From the NCBI RefSeq assembly GCF_900637685.1, contig NZ_LR134388.1, forward strand, positions 634,001 to 698,000: a stretch of 64,000 bases of DNA. Reading direction: 5' to 3'. A program made the position numbers and the translations under genes. The notes under the pieces are model-generated. The model was not told the origin of the DNA, made no database searches, and was given only the letters and a program-made list of their open reading frames with translations. Positions 18,879 through 29,731 of this stretch are shown piece after piece. How positions within the stretch are numbered: the stretch's first letter is position 1; each line of letters begins with the position of its first letter. This DNA is from Legionella sainthelensi. GTDB taxonomy: Bacteria; Pseudomonadota; Gammaproteobacteria; Legionellales; Legionellaceae.

Positions 18879-19586
18879 ATGCGTCAGGTAGTTCAAATGC
18901 TGGCTTTGATGGTCGTTACGCCGTTTGCCTTTGCGGAAAATGCTTTACCACCGCCACAACCTCAATTAGTGCTTGATAAAATTGATTTTCAACTTTCGGC
19001 AAAAGAATGGGTTACAACGCAAACTGCTTTGCTTGGCATAAGTATTAATGTAACTTTAAGCAACGCAGATCTTGTCAAAGCTCGTGCTGATATTATGGAG
19101 CGATTAAACAAAATTGCCAAAGGAGATTGGCATCTGGTCCAATTTGATCGTTCGCAGGATAGTTCTGGGCTTGAGAAACTTTATGTACAAGCTCAAGCGC
19201 GAGTGAGTCAGGAGGTCTTAACTGATATTTATCAAAACGCCAAGACTGTAAGTTTGCCGGGTGCTCAGTATGAAGTCTCCACTGTAGATTTCAAACCAAG
19301 TTTTGAGGAGACACAGTTGGTTCTAACGCAAATTCGGCAGCGTTTGTATCAACAAGTAAATGACGAGCTTGATCGTATTAATAAGGCCTATCCGACACAA
19401 AACTACAGTGTGAGTAATTTGGTTTTTGTTGATGGGAATAATCCTCCTCCTCAACCAAGGCCTTATCAAGCCAAAGAGATGAATACGATGTTAGCTGTAG
19501 CTGCACCCACTGCACCTGCTTTGACAGTAAGTAATGAGCTTGTTTTAACAGCTGTAGTTGAAGTTGCTGCGAATCGTAAACAATAA
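18879..19586 (+). CDS. Periplasmic conserved hypothetical protein, SIMPL-like
   Basis: A 235-residue protein with a signal peptide (cleavage likely in FAFA-EN, about residue 20). The mature part alternates beta-prone stretches and helices, including ALLGISINVTLSNADLVKARADIMERLNKIA, which recalls the SIMPL (DUF541) fold of stress-related periplasmic proteins. This is a weak resemblance only. The C-terminus has a Pro-rich linker (NNPPPQPRP) and a hydrophobic beta segment. ATG at 18879 has GGAG 6 bases upstream. It is divergent from the dehydrogenase. Function unknown. Confidence 0.7.
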   Translation: MRQVVQMLALMVVTPFAFAENALPPPQPQLVLDKIDFQLSAKEWVTTQTALLGISINVTLSNADLVKARADIMERLNKIAKGDWHLVQFDRSQDSSGLEKLYVQAQARVSQEVLTDIYQNAKTVSLPGAQYEVSTVDFKPSFEETQLVLTQIRQRLYQQVNDELDRINKAYPTQNYSVSNLVFVDGNNPPPQPRPYQAKEMNTMLAVAAPTAPALTVSNELVLTAVVEVAANRKQ

Positions 19587-19801
19587 GTTGATGAAACAGT
19601 TGTAATTTAGACGACGCATCGCGACGGTTAAGGGAGTTAATTTTGTTCGCAAGAGGCATTGTGGGGCGTTAAAGATAGGAGAGTAGGTTGAGTCTTATCA
19701 AAGCTACAATTTTTTCTGTGCCACATTGCTACGCAAGATGGCTGCTTCTTAAATGAGGGAGCATGCGGCGTGTCTTATGCTTTTACTTGAAGGGGATTAA
19801 T

Positions 19802-20523
19802 TTGTTGGCTGTAGAAAAAATTATTGGGCATAGAGGCGCTTCTGCCTATGCTCCTGAAAATACCATAGCTGCATTTGATAAAGCTTTAGCTTTAGGATGT
19901 CGTTTCATTGAGTTTGATGTGATGTGCTGTTCTGATGGTGAACCTTTTGTCATTCATGATGACTGTTTAAAAAGAACAACAAATGGACGAGGGGATGTTG
20001 GGTTAGTTGATTCAAGTTACTTACAATCTTTGGATGCTGGTTCCTGGTTTTCACGGCGATTTAAAGGAGAACCTATTCCTCATTTTAAAGATGTTCTGGA
20101 CTGGCTGTCTGTTGCAAATGTGCAGGCAAATATAGAGATAAAGCCTTATCCTGGTACAGAAGAACAAACAGCAGTAGCAGTTATGAGTCATATCAATCGG
20201 TATTGGCCGTATGAAAAAATTTACCTTTAGTATCGAGTTTCTCTTGGGAGTCGTTGGCATTATGTCGAAGCATCGCTCCAGAGATGCCTTTAGGTTTACT
20301 GCTGCATGTATGGGATGAGCAATGGTTGCAAAAAGCAAAACAATTAGAATGTTTTTCCATCCATTTTAATCGCAGAGTTTTAACAAAAGAACGGGTTAAA
20401 GAGATAAAAGCGGAAGGTTATGTGCTTTGTGCTTATACGGTGAATCGCAAACGTTTAGCAAATAAATTATTTGATTGGGGTGTGGATGCGGTTTTTAGTG
20501 ATTATCCTGACTTATTAGTATGA
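19802..20523 (+). pseudogene. glpQ/ugpQ, glycerophosphodiesterase, frameshifted
   Basis: Cytosolic glycerophosphodiester phosphodiesterases release glycerol-3-phosphate from lipid headgroups. The first frame has IIGHRGASAYAPENTIAAF (catalytic HR), FIEFDVMCCSDGEPFVIHDD (metal site and second catalytic His) and IEIKPYP. It stops at TAG 20228-20230. The second frame resumes at SSFSWESLALCR and runs to the end, with LCAYTVNRK and GVDAVFSDYPDLL. Adding one T to the TTT run at 20226-20228 restores IYLLVSSFSW and a 240-residue protein, close to the E. coli UgpQ length (247). The start TTG at 19802 has AGGGG six bases upstream. It overlaps ugpB by 4 bases. Confidence 0.85.
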
Positions 20524-21821
20524 AAAAAATAACGCATTCCTACTTTAGACGCTTCATTACTTGTAGTTGCTTATTTGCTTTATTATGCGCTTTTCCAGTT
20601 CAGGCAGAACGAATCGAGCTGGTATTTTGGCATGCTATGGCAGGGCATTTAGGAGATGAGGTCCAAGCGCTCGCCCATGAATTTAATCAAAGCCAAAGTA
20701 AATATTTGATTAAACCGGTGTACAAAGGAAATTATGTCGAAACTTTAACCAGTTTTGCTGCAGCATTCAGAGCGCATCATCCTCCGGCAATAGTACAAAT
20801 ATTTGAAGTTGGCACTGAAATTATGAGCTCACCTAAGGGGGTCATTAAACCCGTAGATGAGCTCATGCAAGAACAAGGAGTTCGTCTCCCAAAGGAATAT
20901 TTTATACAATCTATTCGTGATTTTTACAGCAAAAATGGGCAATTGATGGCTTTGCCTTTTAATCTTTCGGTCGCCACTTTGTATTATAATTTGGATATTC
21001 TTGCCGAGGTTGGCTATAGCCAGACGAATTTCCCGCGCACTTGGTCTGAAATGGAGGTATTGGCTAAAAAATTAAAAAATGCGGGCTATGATTGTACCTA
21101 CACAACAGCTTATCCTGGCTGGGTGCTGTTTGAATCATTCTTAGCGATTCATGGATTGCCATTAACACAAAATGATCAGGCTGTTTTTGCTACCCCAAAC
21201 TTATTAAGTCATTTTGAACGCTTAAAACGTTGGCATTCTCTTCACTATTTTCGTTATGCAGGAAGAGTAGATGATGCCACTATTTTATTTACCAGCGGAA
21301 TTTGTCCTTTATTTAGCCAATCTTCAGGCGCTTACAACAGTTTATCTGCATTAGTTCCTTTTCATATGGGTATTGCAAGTATGCCTTTGGATACAGAAGT
21401 CAGCAAAATAAGATACGCAAATGTTGCGGGAGGGGCTGCACTGTGGGCGGTATCAGGACAAACAAAGGAGCAATATCAAGGAATTGCACAATTTTTTGCT
21501 TTTATAGTAAAGCCAGAAATCCAAAAACGATGGCATGAACACACAGGGTACCTTCCTGTTGGTGTGCAAGGCATTTATGCAAGCATTCTACAAAGCAGTC
21601 ATCATCCTACACTGCTTATGGCTCAGGCAGACTTAGAAGGCGAAATACCTAACACATCACTACAACGCTTTGGCCCACAAAACCAAATCCGTAGTATTAA
21701 CGATGAAGTTCTGGAGGCTATGTTTGCGGGATTTATAAGCCCCAGTGATGCATTAAAGGAGTCTTCTATGCGAACGAATCATGTGTTATTGCGCTTTATC
21801 CAAAATACAGAGAAACAATGA
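20520..21821 (+). CDS. ugpB: Glycerol-3-phosphate ABC transporter, binding protein UgpB
   Basis: Periplasmic solute-binding protein that captures sn-glycerol-3-phosphate or glycerophosphodiesters. The 433-residue protein has a signal peptide (cleavage likely FPVQA-ER, about residue 29) and the UgpB hallmarks IELVFWHAMAGHLGDEV, YKGNYVETLTSFAAAFRAHHPPAIVQIFEVGT and ALPFNLSVATLYYN. It is coupled to glpQ by an ATGA overlap, linking release and uptake of glycerol-3-phosphate. The membrane and ATPase subunits (ugpA, ugpE, ugpC) are not adjacent, so the rest of the transporter must be elsewhere or missing. Confidence 0.93.
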   Translation: MKKITHSYFRRFITCSCLFALLCAFPVQAERIELVFWHAMAGHLGDEVQALAHEFNQSQSKYLIKPVYKGNYVETLTSFAAAFRAHHPPAIVQIFEVGTEIMSSPKGVIKPVDELMQEQGVRLPKEYFIQSIRDFYSKNGQLMALPFNLSVATLYYNLDILAEVGYSQTNFPRTWSEMEVLAKKLKNAGYDCTYTTAYPGWVLFESFLAIHGLPLTQNDQAVFATPNLLSHFERLKRWHSLHYFRYAGRVDDATILFTSGICPLFSQSSGAYNSLSALVPFHMGIASMPLDTEVSKIRYANVAGGAALWAVSGQTKEQYQGIAQFFAFIVKPEIQKRWHEHTGYLPVGVQGIYASILQSSHHPTLLMAQADLEGEIPNTSLQRFGPQNQIRSINDEVLEAMFAGFISPSDALKESSMRTNHVLLRFIQNTEKQ

Positions 21822-21823
21822 GG

Positions 21824-22030
21824 TTATTTATGAATAATAATAACTGACTCGTATGTATCTGTATCAGTAGAGACGTCAGGATACACAACTTGAGGTGGAT
21901 TATAGCCTGGGGCATAAGTGTAGTTAATTGGGACGTATGAGGTACCAATTACAGTTGCAGTAGGAGCACAACCCACTAAAAAGGAAAGCATTATCCCTAA
22001 TAGACCACCAGAGAAAATTATCTTTATCAT
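21824..22030 (-). CDS. Small lipoprotein
   Basis: A 68-residue protein with a lipoprotein signal (MIKIIFSGGLLGIMLSFLVGC, lipobox LVGC). The short mature part is rich in Tyr, Pro, Thr and Val. ATG at 22030 is used because AAGGTGA lies 5 bases upstream; an in-frame start 21 bases further upstream has no such site. Another gene at 53629-53790 encodes a similar short lipoprotein with a Tyr/Pro/Val-rich tail. Likely outer membrane; function unknown. It ends 3 bases from the ugpB stop, convergent. Confidence 0.75.
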   Translation of the reverse strand: MIKIIFSGGLLGIMLSFLVGCAPTATVIGTSYVPINYTYAPGYNPPQVVYPDVSTDTDTYESVIIIHK

Positions 22031-22168
22031 AGAAATCACCTTAAGGCACACAAAAAAAGCAGCATGTCTTTGAGTTCGATTGTATAATTATAGATCAATT
22101 AATGCCAATAGGCATGGAATAGAGTAGCGAATTTAGGTGGTAACCATCCATACATTTATTATAAAACT

Positions 22169-23950
22169 CTATAAAGGTTCTAGAAAATGATTTAAATTAG
22201 ATTTTTGGCCCAAACGATATTGATAAACAATATAAAAAGCCATGATGTTTTTTAAATAATTACGTGTCTCTTGCCAGGGTAAGGTTTCTATCCATACATC
22301 AATTTCTTTTGGTGGATGGGTTTTTAACCAATAAACTACTTGTTTAGGTCCGGCATTATAAGCTGCTGCAATAAGTATAGGATGATTACCAAATCGTTTT
22401 GCTAATTGTTTTAAATATGCAACCCCAATATTAATATTTTTTTGGGGTAGGTATAACTGGTTTTGATCATTATAAGGAATCTTATCTGCTTTTGAGACTA
22501 CTCGTGCAGTATAAGGCATGACTTGCATTAAACCACGAGCGCCTGCAGAAGAAGTCGCATCATCTCTGAAGCCACTTTCTTGGCGAATAATGGCGTAAAT
22601 AAATTCGGGTTCGACGTTATATTTTTTAGAATAAAGTGAGATGCTGTCTTTGTATGCGAGCGGAAATCTTAAAGACAGCTGGTTATTAAGCGTTTCATTA
22701 TTACTTAGATAAACGGATTTGCCATGCCACTGCAGTTTATTATCAATCCAATAAACTAAAGCACTAGCCTCATCTTTAGGTAATTCACTAATAAAATCAT
22801 TGAGCAGTCGAGATGCTTGCAGATTTTGTTTGGTGGCGTAGAGTGTTTGGATTTGAGCGATAAAAGGTTGATAAGGTTTTAAAACTGCTAAATTTGTTGT
22901 GGGAGCCTCATTGCTAAAGCTTGGGGTTTTGTCTAGACGCAAACTCGCTAAAAATCCATAATATTGCCTACTTTTTGCCAAAGGTTCATATATTACACGT
23001 GCCTCTGCTATCTTACCTTGCTCTTCCAGGGAGCGAGCTAGCCAATATTGCCAGCCAGGTTCGTCTTTATTTTTTGAATCATTAATCAAAACTGTGACTT
23101 GAGCCCAATTTTTATGTTTTAACGCGAAACGTATTTGCCAATCCAGTAACGTGTCGTTGTAATATTGCGGCCTTACTTTTGCGAACCATTGTAATGTATC
23201 TTCATGGTTTCTCATTGCTTTATATAGTGCCACATGGGCTAAAAAGGCTTGTTGTTGCTCTTGGTTAAGCATCTTTTGGGTTTTACTTTGTTGCCATAAT
23301 TTAAGTGCTTTATCCATATTTATGGAAACCATATGCTTAAGGCCATAAAGATAAATGCTACTGTTTAATCCACCGGGATTAAGTTTACTCACGTTAGCTG
23401 GATTTTGGATCACGGCATTTAAAGCCTGAATTTCTGTTCCACTCGATATGTTGTATTGTTTTAACAAATAACGAGCTAATTCAATGTTACGTTGGTCTAA
23501 TGCAAGGTCAAAACGTTTTATAATTAAGTTTTGGTCTAATTTATTGGCTTTGAACAATAAATTAAATAAGCTATCGCATGATGGGGGCCTTGAGCTTCCT
23601 GATAACCACAAAGGAATAGATTCCTTTAAGGCTTCATCCTGCATTCCTAAATTATATTTTGCAATCTGGTCATAACATACAAGATTAATATCTTGAGAGG
23701 GTCGGTAATATTGATTAAAACCAGTCCAGTCTTTGTTTTTAGCCAATTCATAAAGCCATTTCTCTCGTAATTTGGTTGAAAGAGCTCCATCTCCGCTAAT
23801 AAATTCGAGGAACGTGGTATCAGGTGTAGCAGGAATATTTTGACTGTAAGAGAGATAAGTATTAAATCTATCCATGTATGCTTGACCTGAAAGAGCATGG
23901 CATAGCTGTGATCCCATAAGCCCGCATAGTAGTAAAATGATATTTTTCAT
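22169..23950 (-). CDS. slt: Soluble lytic murein transglycosylase Slt
   Basis: Periplasmic exolytic enzyme that cleaves peptidoglycan glycan strands, forming 1,6-anhydro ends. The 593-residue protein has a signal peptide (cleavage near CHALS, about residue 20), a long alpha-helical superhelix domain (U and L domains, about 25-430) with repeated TPR-like helices, and a C-terminal lysozyme-like domain with catalytic Glu in IYAIIRQESGFRDDATSS, GLMQVMPYTA and AAYNAGPKQV. Length fits the Slt70 family (about 620). ATG at 23950 begins MKNIILLLCG; the TTG 9 bases upstream is an alternative. Confidence 0.93.
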   Translation of the reverse strand: MKNIILLLCGLMGSQLCHALSGQAYMDRFNTYLSYSQNIPATPDTTFLEFISGDGALSTKLREKWLYELAKNKDWTGFNQYYRPSQDINLVCYDQIAKYNLGMQDEALKESIPLWLSGSSRPPSCDSLFNLLFKANKLDQNLIIKRFDLALDQRNIELARYLLKQYNISSGTEIQALNAVIQNPANVSKLNPGGLNSSIYLYGLKHMVSINMDKALKLWQQSKTQKMLNQEQQQAFLAHVALYKAMRNHEDTLQWFAKVRPQYYNDTLLDWQIRFALKHKNWAQVTVLINDSKNKDEPGWQYWLARSLEEQGKIAEARVIYEPLAKSRQYYGFLASLRLDKTPSFSNEAPTTNLAVLKPYQPFIAQIQTLYATKQNLQASRLLNDFISELPKDEASALVYWIDNKLQWHGKSVYLSNNETLNNQLSLRFPLAYKDSISLYSKKYNVEPEFIYAIIRQESGFRDDATSSAGARGLMQVMPYTARVVSKADKIPYNDQNQLYLPQKNINIGVAYLKQLAKRFGNHPILIAAAYNAGPKQVVYWLKTHPPKEIDVWIETLPWQETRNYLKNIMAFYIVYQYRLGQKSNLNHFLEPL

Positions 23951-23971
23951 GACTCTCAATATTAAAGTTTT

Positions 23972-24625
23972 TTATACATTGGCTAACTGTGTGCGCATAG
24001 CACTAATGGTATCTTTGTAATTGGCACTTTTAAATACTGCAGCGCCTGCAACAAATTGATTGGCTCCAGCGCGAGCTAAGGTGGCGATATTCTCTATGGT
24101 CACTCCTCCATCCACACAAAGATCGAGTTGAGGATAGCGTTCACGGATTTGCGGAATTTTGTTAATGATTTCAGGAATAAGTTTTTGCCCCCCGAAACCT
24201 GGATTCACTGTCATTATGAGTACAAAATCAAGTTTATGAGCACACCAGGTTAATACCTCAATAGGTGTTGCCGGGTTTAACACTAAGCCCGCTTCGCATC
24301 CTAAGTCTTTAATCAGATTGAGGCTTCTATCTAAGTGGATCGTTGCATCCGGATGGATGCTAATCCGCTTTGCTCCAGCTTTTGCAAAAGATTCAATCAG
24401 TCCATCTACAGGATCTATCATAAGATGTACATCTATAGGAAGTTGGGGAAAACGTTGGATTAACGCGTCGCAAAATGCGGGGCCGAATGTCAAATTAGGG
24501 ACATAGTGATTGTCCATGACATCAAAATGAATAAAATCGGCCCCTGCATTCATGACAGAGTCGACTTCAGCGCCAAGGCAAGTCAGATCGGCTGATAGTA
24601 TTGAGGGTAATATGTGATAAGTCAT
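23972..24625 (-). CDS. rpe: Ribulose-phosphate 3-epimerase
   Basis: Interconverts ribulose-5-phosphate and xylulose-5-phosphate in the pentose phosphate pathway. It is a 217-residue TIM barrel. Family signatures are PSILSADL near the N-terminus, DFIHFDVMDNHYVPNLTFGP (metal-binding Asp and His), DVHLMI, VNPGFGGQ and CVDGGVT. It is co-directional with slt, 21 bases upstream of it. There is nothing odd about it. Confidence 0.97.
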   Translation of the reverse strand: MTYHILPSILSADLTCLGAEVDSVMNAGADFIHFDVMDNHYVPNLTFGPAFCDALIQRFPQLPIDVHLMIDPVDGLIESFAKAGAKRISIHPDATIHLDRSLNLIKDLGCEAGLVLNPATPIEVLTWCAHKLDFVLIMTVNPGFGGQKLIPEIINKIPQIRERYPQLDLCVDGGVTIENIATLARAGANQFVAGAAVFKSANYKDTISAMRTQLANV

Positions 24626-24789
24626 GGTGTATGTATTTTATATTCGGTGTATCAGCATATAATATGCTGTCTTGATAAAACATTCTATTGCTATCGTGCG
24701 TAAAGCAATAAATTGTTTTCAGGTGACTTTGATTATGGAATATTGTAAGTTGTAACGATCATAAACTTCTCCAATATTTGAACTCAACA

Positions 24790-24818
24790 TTGAGAATTTG
24801 AACAAAATATGAGATAAT
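24790..24818 (+). promoter_or_regulatory. Candidate sigma-70 promoter
   Basis: TTGAGA (24790-24795) and GATAAT (24813-24818) are 17 bases apart, about 70 bases before the ATG at 24889. Each box is close to consensus. The region is AT-rich, so chance occurrence is possible. Confidence 0.45.
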
Positions 24819-24888
24819 TTCAGACCTATTCCTGATTTTATATTGCGTTGAGTTATAGAGACCTAATCATGCTTTTAGGGAGAATAAT

Positions 24889-25155
24889 ATGAGTCAAAAT
24901 TGGCCTACTCGAGATAAAGATTTACAAACCGCCCGCATGATTATGGAAGAATATGCCAGTGAGCGTGAAAGTGATACTTTAGGTCTTTTTGAAATTGTTG
25001 TGGATCAAGCCGAAAAAAAAATGAGTTTTCGCTTATCCGGATGGGTTATTACTTTAGCAAAACATTTTAATTCCGTGTATGGAGTGGATCAGGGCGATTT
25101 TGTAATCCGACAAGTGATTACACGTTGTTTTACCCAGGGACAAACATTACATTAG
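24889..25155 (+). CDS. Small conserved hypothetical protein
   Basis: An 88-residue soluble protein. It has a charged helical N-terminus (RDKDLQTARMIMEEYASERESD) and a compact C-terminal half with mixed strands (LFEIVVDQAEKKMSFRLSGW). There is no signal peptide or membrane segment. GGGAG is placed 5 bases before ATG. I recognise no named family. It stands between rpe (divergent) and glnE. Confidence 0.65.
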   Translation: MSQNWPTRDKDLQTARMIMEEYASERESDTLGLFEIVVDQAEKKMSFRLSGWVITLAKHFNSVYGVDQGDFVIRQVITRCFTQGQTLH

Positions 25156-25412
25156 ATTTTCCTAAAATATTATAGGGTCATTCATTAAGTTTGAGACAAG
25201 ACACAAACAAAAATGGGGTAAAAAGTGTACGTGGTACATGACTGAACCGAAACAGCTTGCAACGAGTGGGGCGTGCTCTATGAATTTGACATAAGACATG
25301 GAAAAGAGTTTTATGTCGCAAAGCAAACGTTACGTTTGTTTTGCAAAGGCATGAATGCGGCGTATTAAAACGGCATTCAGTTCTAAATAAAAGCAGTTCA
25401 ATACAAAAGTTT

Positions 25413-28136
25413 ATGCAAATGGAAAATTCTGCGTTGCTGCAATCAAAATCCTGGTTTATCGAAAAGTATCTATCAGATCTAGATCATCCTTTGGGTGACA
25501 GTGTCAAGAAGCTTATGCTTGTTAGCGACTATGCTTGTAGACATATTCAATTGTTAAAAAAATTGCTAATGACGGATAATGATTATTCTCCTTTGTCTCG
25601 TGAGGGCTATTTTCATGCCCTACAAAGTACATCATCATGTTTACCGATAGCAACTTATTTACGTGAAGTGCGCCAATTTAGAAATACCCAGCTTTTGCGA
25701 CTGCTTCTTCTTGAGATGGCAGAAATTATTCATGTCGAAGAAGCAATCAAATCTTGGTCAGATTGTGCCGATGCTTTGATATTGCACGTTTTAAATTATT
25801 GCAAACAATTGCTCTCTGTGCGTCATGGGATACCTCGTGATAGGGAAGGAAACGAAGTTCATTTATATACTCTTGCTATGGGTAAGCTGGGAGGCAGGGA
25901 ACTCAATTATTCTTCGGATGTGGATCTGATTTTTGCTTATACGCTTGTAGGTGAAACTGATGGGGAAGAGCGTATTGATAATCAACATTTTTTTAGTAAA
26001 TTAGTCCAGCAATTCGTTCAAATTTTGCAAAATATAACGGCGGATGGATTTGTTTTTCGTGTCGATTTGAGGTTACGTCCAAATGGAGATAGTGGTCCTT
26101 TGGTTTCAAGCTTAGCAGCACTCGAAACCTACTATCAAGAACAGGGGCGTGATTGGGAACGTTATGCTATGGTTAAGGCGCGCGTAATTACTGAGTCATT
26201 AGATGAGTTGCATCCTTGGTTTGCGCGATTGATCGTCCCCTTTGTTTACAGGCGTTATGTTGATTTTAGTGTGATTGAGTCTTTGCGTAGTATGAAGGCA
26301 ATGATCGAGAGAGAAGTAGAATTAAACCCGCGATTAGATGATATAAAACGAGGTAAAGGGGGAATCCGAGAGGTTGAGTTTGTTATTCAGAGTTTTCAAC
26401 TAATTCGCGGAGGCCGATTACCCCAATTACAAAACCAGAATGCCTTATCGGCACTGAGTGTTTTAAAACGGGAAAAACTATTACCACATACCGATGCTTT
26501 AAGGCAAGCCTATCTTTTCTTACGGCGTTTGGAAAATATATTACAAAGTTTAAATGATCAACAAACTCATTCTTTACCTGAAGATACAATAAAACAGGAA
26601 CAAGTTACTGTAGCTATGGGGTTTTCTTCTTGGGATAATTTAGTAATCAAATTAAACAAGTATCAGCGTATTATTAGCTATGCATTTCATTCAGTACTTG
26701 GCAAAGTCAAAGATTATGAAAATGATAAAAGGTTATTAGATAATCAGTTATCAAGTCTTTGGCAAGGGCATGTTGAAACCACTATGGCAATTAATTTATT
26801 AACCAGTTTGGGTTTTACAAATGCTTCTTATTGTTATCAAATGATTCATTCCTTTCGCCATAGTCCTCGATGTCGACGTTTAACCCAAAGTGCGCGTATG
26901 CGCCTGGATCGGTTAATGATTATGTTGCTTGTTGAACTGACTCATGTGCGGAAAACAGATGAAGTGTTATTGCAAGTGATGCATTTACTTGAAAATATTG
27001 TAGGTCGTAGTGCTTATTTGGCTTTAATTACTGAAAATCCGCAAGTGCTTACAGAGTTATTATTTTGGTTTGCTCACAGTCCTTTTATTACTTCATTATT
27101 AGTGAATCAACCATTTTTACTGGAAGTGTTGTTGGATCAAGGGCAGGAATGGCGACCATTGTCTGTGCAACAATTACAACACCAATTGGTTGAAAAGTTA
27201 GCTCATCATGATGACATTGAGTTGCATGAGGAAATTCTGCGACAGTTTAAATTAGCAAATTGGCTGATGGCTGCTCGTGCAGAATGTTATGGTTTTTGTA
27301 GTGCTGTGCGGATAGGGCAATTTTTGTCGGATGTGGCACAAGTGATTGTGAATCAAGTTTTGCAGCTTGCTAGCGAACAATTGTCTGTACGCTATCCTGA
27401 AATAAAACAAACCCAATCACATTTTGCAATTATTGCTTATGGGAAATTAGGCAGTCGTGAAATGAACTATGCATCTGATCTGGATTTAGTTTTTTTATAT
27501 ACTGCAAAACCATCAGAAGAGGCCCTGGTAACACGTTTAACTCAAAAGATTTTACATATGCTGACTACCCGTTCCCAATCTGGAGTTCTTTACAATGTTG
27601 ATACACGACTTAGACCCTCTGGTTCTGCCGGACTATTAGTCAGTCATGTGGATGCATTTGTTGAATACCAAAAAAAACAGGCCTGGACATGGGAACATCA
27701 GGCTTTATTAAAAGCACGCATCTTAAGTGGGAATGCAAAAATTAGACATCATTTTATGCAATTAAAAAAATCAATAGTCCAGATAGAACGAAATAAAATC
27801 ACCTTGCAACACGATGTATTGTCTATGAGATCCAAGATAGAACATTATCAAACTAAGGATACTATTGCCCGAGGATTGTTGGATTTAGAGTTTTTAGTGC
27901 AGTATTTGATACTTTATTTAAGAAATCCTTCTTTGGCCCGATATACACACACATTAAGTCAATTACACCATTTATTTTTAGCTGATGCGTTCAATAAAGA
28001 ACAATACACTCTTTTGAAAAAAGCCTATAAAAAACACCATCAGCTATTACATTTGAATTTATTACGTCCAAATACTGTAATTAGTGATGGCATGCAAAAT
28101 GAGATTATGTCTATTTCTCGCGAACTTTTTGATTAA
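25413..28136 (+). CDS. glnE: Glutamine synthetase adenylyltransferase/deadenylase
   Basis: Bifunctional regulator that adenylylates (inactivates) and deadenylylates glutamine synthetase according to nitrogen status and PII. About 907 residues. The two nucleotidyltransferase domains each carry the G-S/R-E-x-N-Y-x-S-D-x-D motif: [19 protein letters not shown] in the N-terminal adenylyl-removing domain and [19 protein letters not shown] in the C-terminal adenylylating domain. GlnE-typical [26 protein letters not shown] and [15 protein letters not shown] follow. The start is uncertain: ATG at 25413 or 25419 is likely, but a TTG at 25341 would add 24 residues. It overlaps rimO by 4 bases at its end, convergently. 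Confidence 0.93.
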   Translation: MQMENSALLQSKSWFIEKYLSDLDHPLGDSVKKLMLVSDYACRHIQLLKKLLMTDNDYSPLSREGYFHALQSTSSCLPIATYLREVRQFRNTQLLRLLLLEMAEIIHVEEAIKSWSDCADALILHVLNYCKQLLSVRHGIPRDREGNEVHLYTLAMGKLGGRELNYSSDVDLIFAYTLVGETDGEERIDNQHFFSKLVQQFVQILQNITADGFVFRVDLRLRPNGDSGPLVSSLAALETYYQEQGRDWERYAMVKARVITESLDELHPWFARLIVPFVYRRYVDFSVIESLRSMKAMIEREVELNPRLDDIKRGKGGIREVEFVIQSFQLIRGGRLPQLQNQNALSALSVLKREKLLPHTDALRQAYLFLRRLENILQSLNDQQTHSLPEDTIKQEQVTVAMGFSSWDNLVIKLNKYQRIISYAFHSVLGKVKDYENDKRLLDNQLSSLWQGHVETTMAINLLTSLGFTNASYCYQMIHSFRHSPRCRRLTQSARMRLDRLMIMLLVELTHVRKTDEVLLQVMHLLENIVGRSAYLALITENPQVLTELLFWFAHSPFITSLLVNQPFLLEVLLDQGQEWRPLSVQQLQHQLVEKLAHHDDIELHEEILRQFKLANWLMAARAECYGFCSAVRIGQFLSDVAQVIVNQVLQLASEQLSVRYPEIKQTQSHFAIIAYGKLGSREMNYASDLDLVFLYTAKPSEEALVTRLTQKILHMLTTRSQSGVLYNVDTRLRPSGSAGLLVSHVDAFVEYQKKQAWTWEHQALLKARILSGNAKIRHHFMQLKKSIVQIERNKITLQHDVLSMRSKIEHYQTKDTIARGLLDLEFLVQYLILYLRNPSLARYTHTLSQLHHLFLADAFNKEQYTLLKKAYKKHHQLLHLNLLRPNTVISDGMQNEIMSISRELFD

Positions 28137-29443
28137 TTTTTGAACTCTGCATATAAGTCATAATCATCACTATCTGTAATTATTACTTCCGCAAAAGATC
28201 CACTTTTAATTCCTGGCTTTGGAGGGAGAATCACGAGTCCGTCAATTTCTGGGGCATCACCTTTGCTACGTGCAATAACTTGATCGTCATGTATTTCATC
28301 AATTAATACAGTTTGGGTTTTACCGATTTTGCTTTCTAATTTATCTCGACTAATTTCTGCCTGTAATTGCATGAAGCGATGATACCGTTCTTCTTTTATT
28401 TCTTCCGGAACCGGATCACTTAATTCATTTGCTTTAGCTCCTTCAACTGGAGAGTATTTGAAACAACCTACACGATCTAATTGTGCCTCTTCCAAGAAAT
28501 CGAGTAGTTCTTCAAACTCTTCTTCTGTTTCTCCCGGAAAGCCCACAATAAACGTGGAACGCAGCGTAATTTCAGGGCAAATCTCGCGCCAAGAGGCAAT
28601 TCGTAAAAGAGTATTTTCGCTGCTTGCGGGGCGTTTCATCGCTTTCAATATTTTCGAGTTGGCATGCTGCAGGGGAATATCCAAATAAGGAAGAATAAGA
28701 CCGTCGCGCATTAAGGGAATGATCTCATCAACATGCGGATAAGGATAGACATAATGTAAACGGATCCAAATGCCTAATTGACCTAGTTGTTCACATAAAT
28801 CAAAAAATCGTGTACTAATGGTTTTTTCTTGCCAAGTCACAGGTTGATAACGTGTATCTACTCCGTAAGCGCTGGTGTCCTGAGAAATAACTAAAATTTC
28901 ATGAACACCAGCATCCTTTAATCTCTTGGCTTCGGTTAATACTTGTGCCATCGGATAACTTTGTAATTTTCCGCGCATCGTTGGAATGATGCAAAAAGTG
29001 CATTTTTGATTACATCCTTCAGATATTTTCAAATAAGCATAATGACGTGGGGTTAATTTAATTCCTTGCGGAGGGATGAGTTGGGTAAAAGGATCGGTTG
29101 GTGGAGGAAGGTGTTGATGAACCGCATTGACTACTTCTTCATAGGCATGTGCGCCACTGATATGAAGAACATCAGGGCACGCTTCTTTTATGATGTCTGC
29201 TTTTGCTCCCAAACAACCGGTAACAATAACGCGCCCATTTTCTGCCATTGCCTCTTTAATCGTATCTAGCGACTCTTTAACAGCGCTATCAATAAAACCG
29301 CACGTATTAATAACGACAACACCGGCATCTTGATAACTGGAAACCAGTTCATATCCTTGAGCACGTAATTGAGTAATAATGCGCTCAGAATCAACTAGAG
29401 CTTTAGGACAACCAAGACTAACAAAACCCACTTTATGATTCAT
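28133..29443 (-). CDS. rimO: Ribosomal protein S12 methylthiotransferase RimO
   Basis: Radical-SAM enzyme that methylthiolates Asp88 of ribosomal protein S12. The 436-residue protein has an N-terminal UPF0004 domain with three cluster cysteines (SLGCPKA, INTCGF, TGCLGA), a radical-SAM domain with [12 protein letters not shown] (CxxxCxxC), and a C-terminal TRAM domain ([25 protein letters not shown]). The [11 protein letters not shown] form with the [12 protein letters not shown] start is RimO rather than MiaB. Its stop overlaps that of glnE. Confidence 0.95.
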   Translation of the reverse strand: MNHKVGFVSLGCPKALVDSERIITQLRAQGYELVSSYQDAGVVVINTCGFIDSAVKESLDTIKEAMAENGRVIVTGCLGAKADIIKEACPDVLHISGAHAYEEVVNAVHQHLPPPTDPFTQLIPPQGIKLTPRHYAYLKISEGCNQKCTFCIIPTMRGKLQSYPMAQVLTEAKRLKDAGVHEILVISQDTSAYGVDTRYQPVTWQEKTISTRFFDLCEQLGQLGIWIRLHYVYPYPHVDEIIPLMRDGLILPYLDIPLQHANSKILKAMKRPASSENTLLRIASWREICPEITLRSTFIVGFPGETEEEFEELLDFLEEAQLDRVGCFKYSPVEGAKANELSDPVPEEIKEERYHRFMQLQAEISRDKLESKIGKTQTVLIDEIHDDQVIARSKGDAPEIDGLVILPPKPGIKSGSFAEVIITDSDDYDLYAEFKN

Positions 29444-29644
29444 ATTAATATTTTAACTGTAAAAAAAATGAACTAATTATACCTCTTCTTCAATACTATT
29501 CCAATATCTTATTGAATTTTCTCATACTTGAAGTATGGGGTGGGGGGCGAAATGAAGAGAGATGATGGATGAATTAATGGTTTCATCTTTTTTGCGCAAG
29601 CGGAAATTCATTTCAACAGGAGCATAATGCCTCTATCGGCATAA

Positions 29645-29664
29645 GTCCTCGCTTGCGCGAGGAC
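29645..29664. repeat. Palindromic repeat, hairpin
   Basis: GTCCTCGC-TTGC-GCGAGGAC is a perfect 8-bp stem with 4-base loop in an otherwise AT-rich gap between the convergent-type ends near rimO and the phosphatase gene. It has the look of the small GC-rich dispersed palindromes found in Legionella genomes. No T run follows. Confidence 0.5.
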
Positions 29665-29731
29665 GACTATAAGCTTCAGAAGCTAATAGATAATGGGTCT
29701 TAGTGAATGTTTCACTTTCCTATCCATAACA

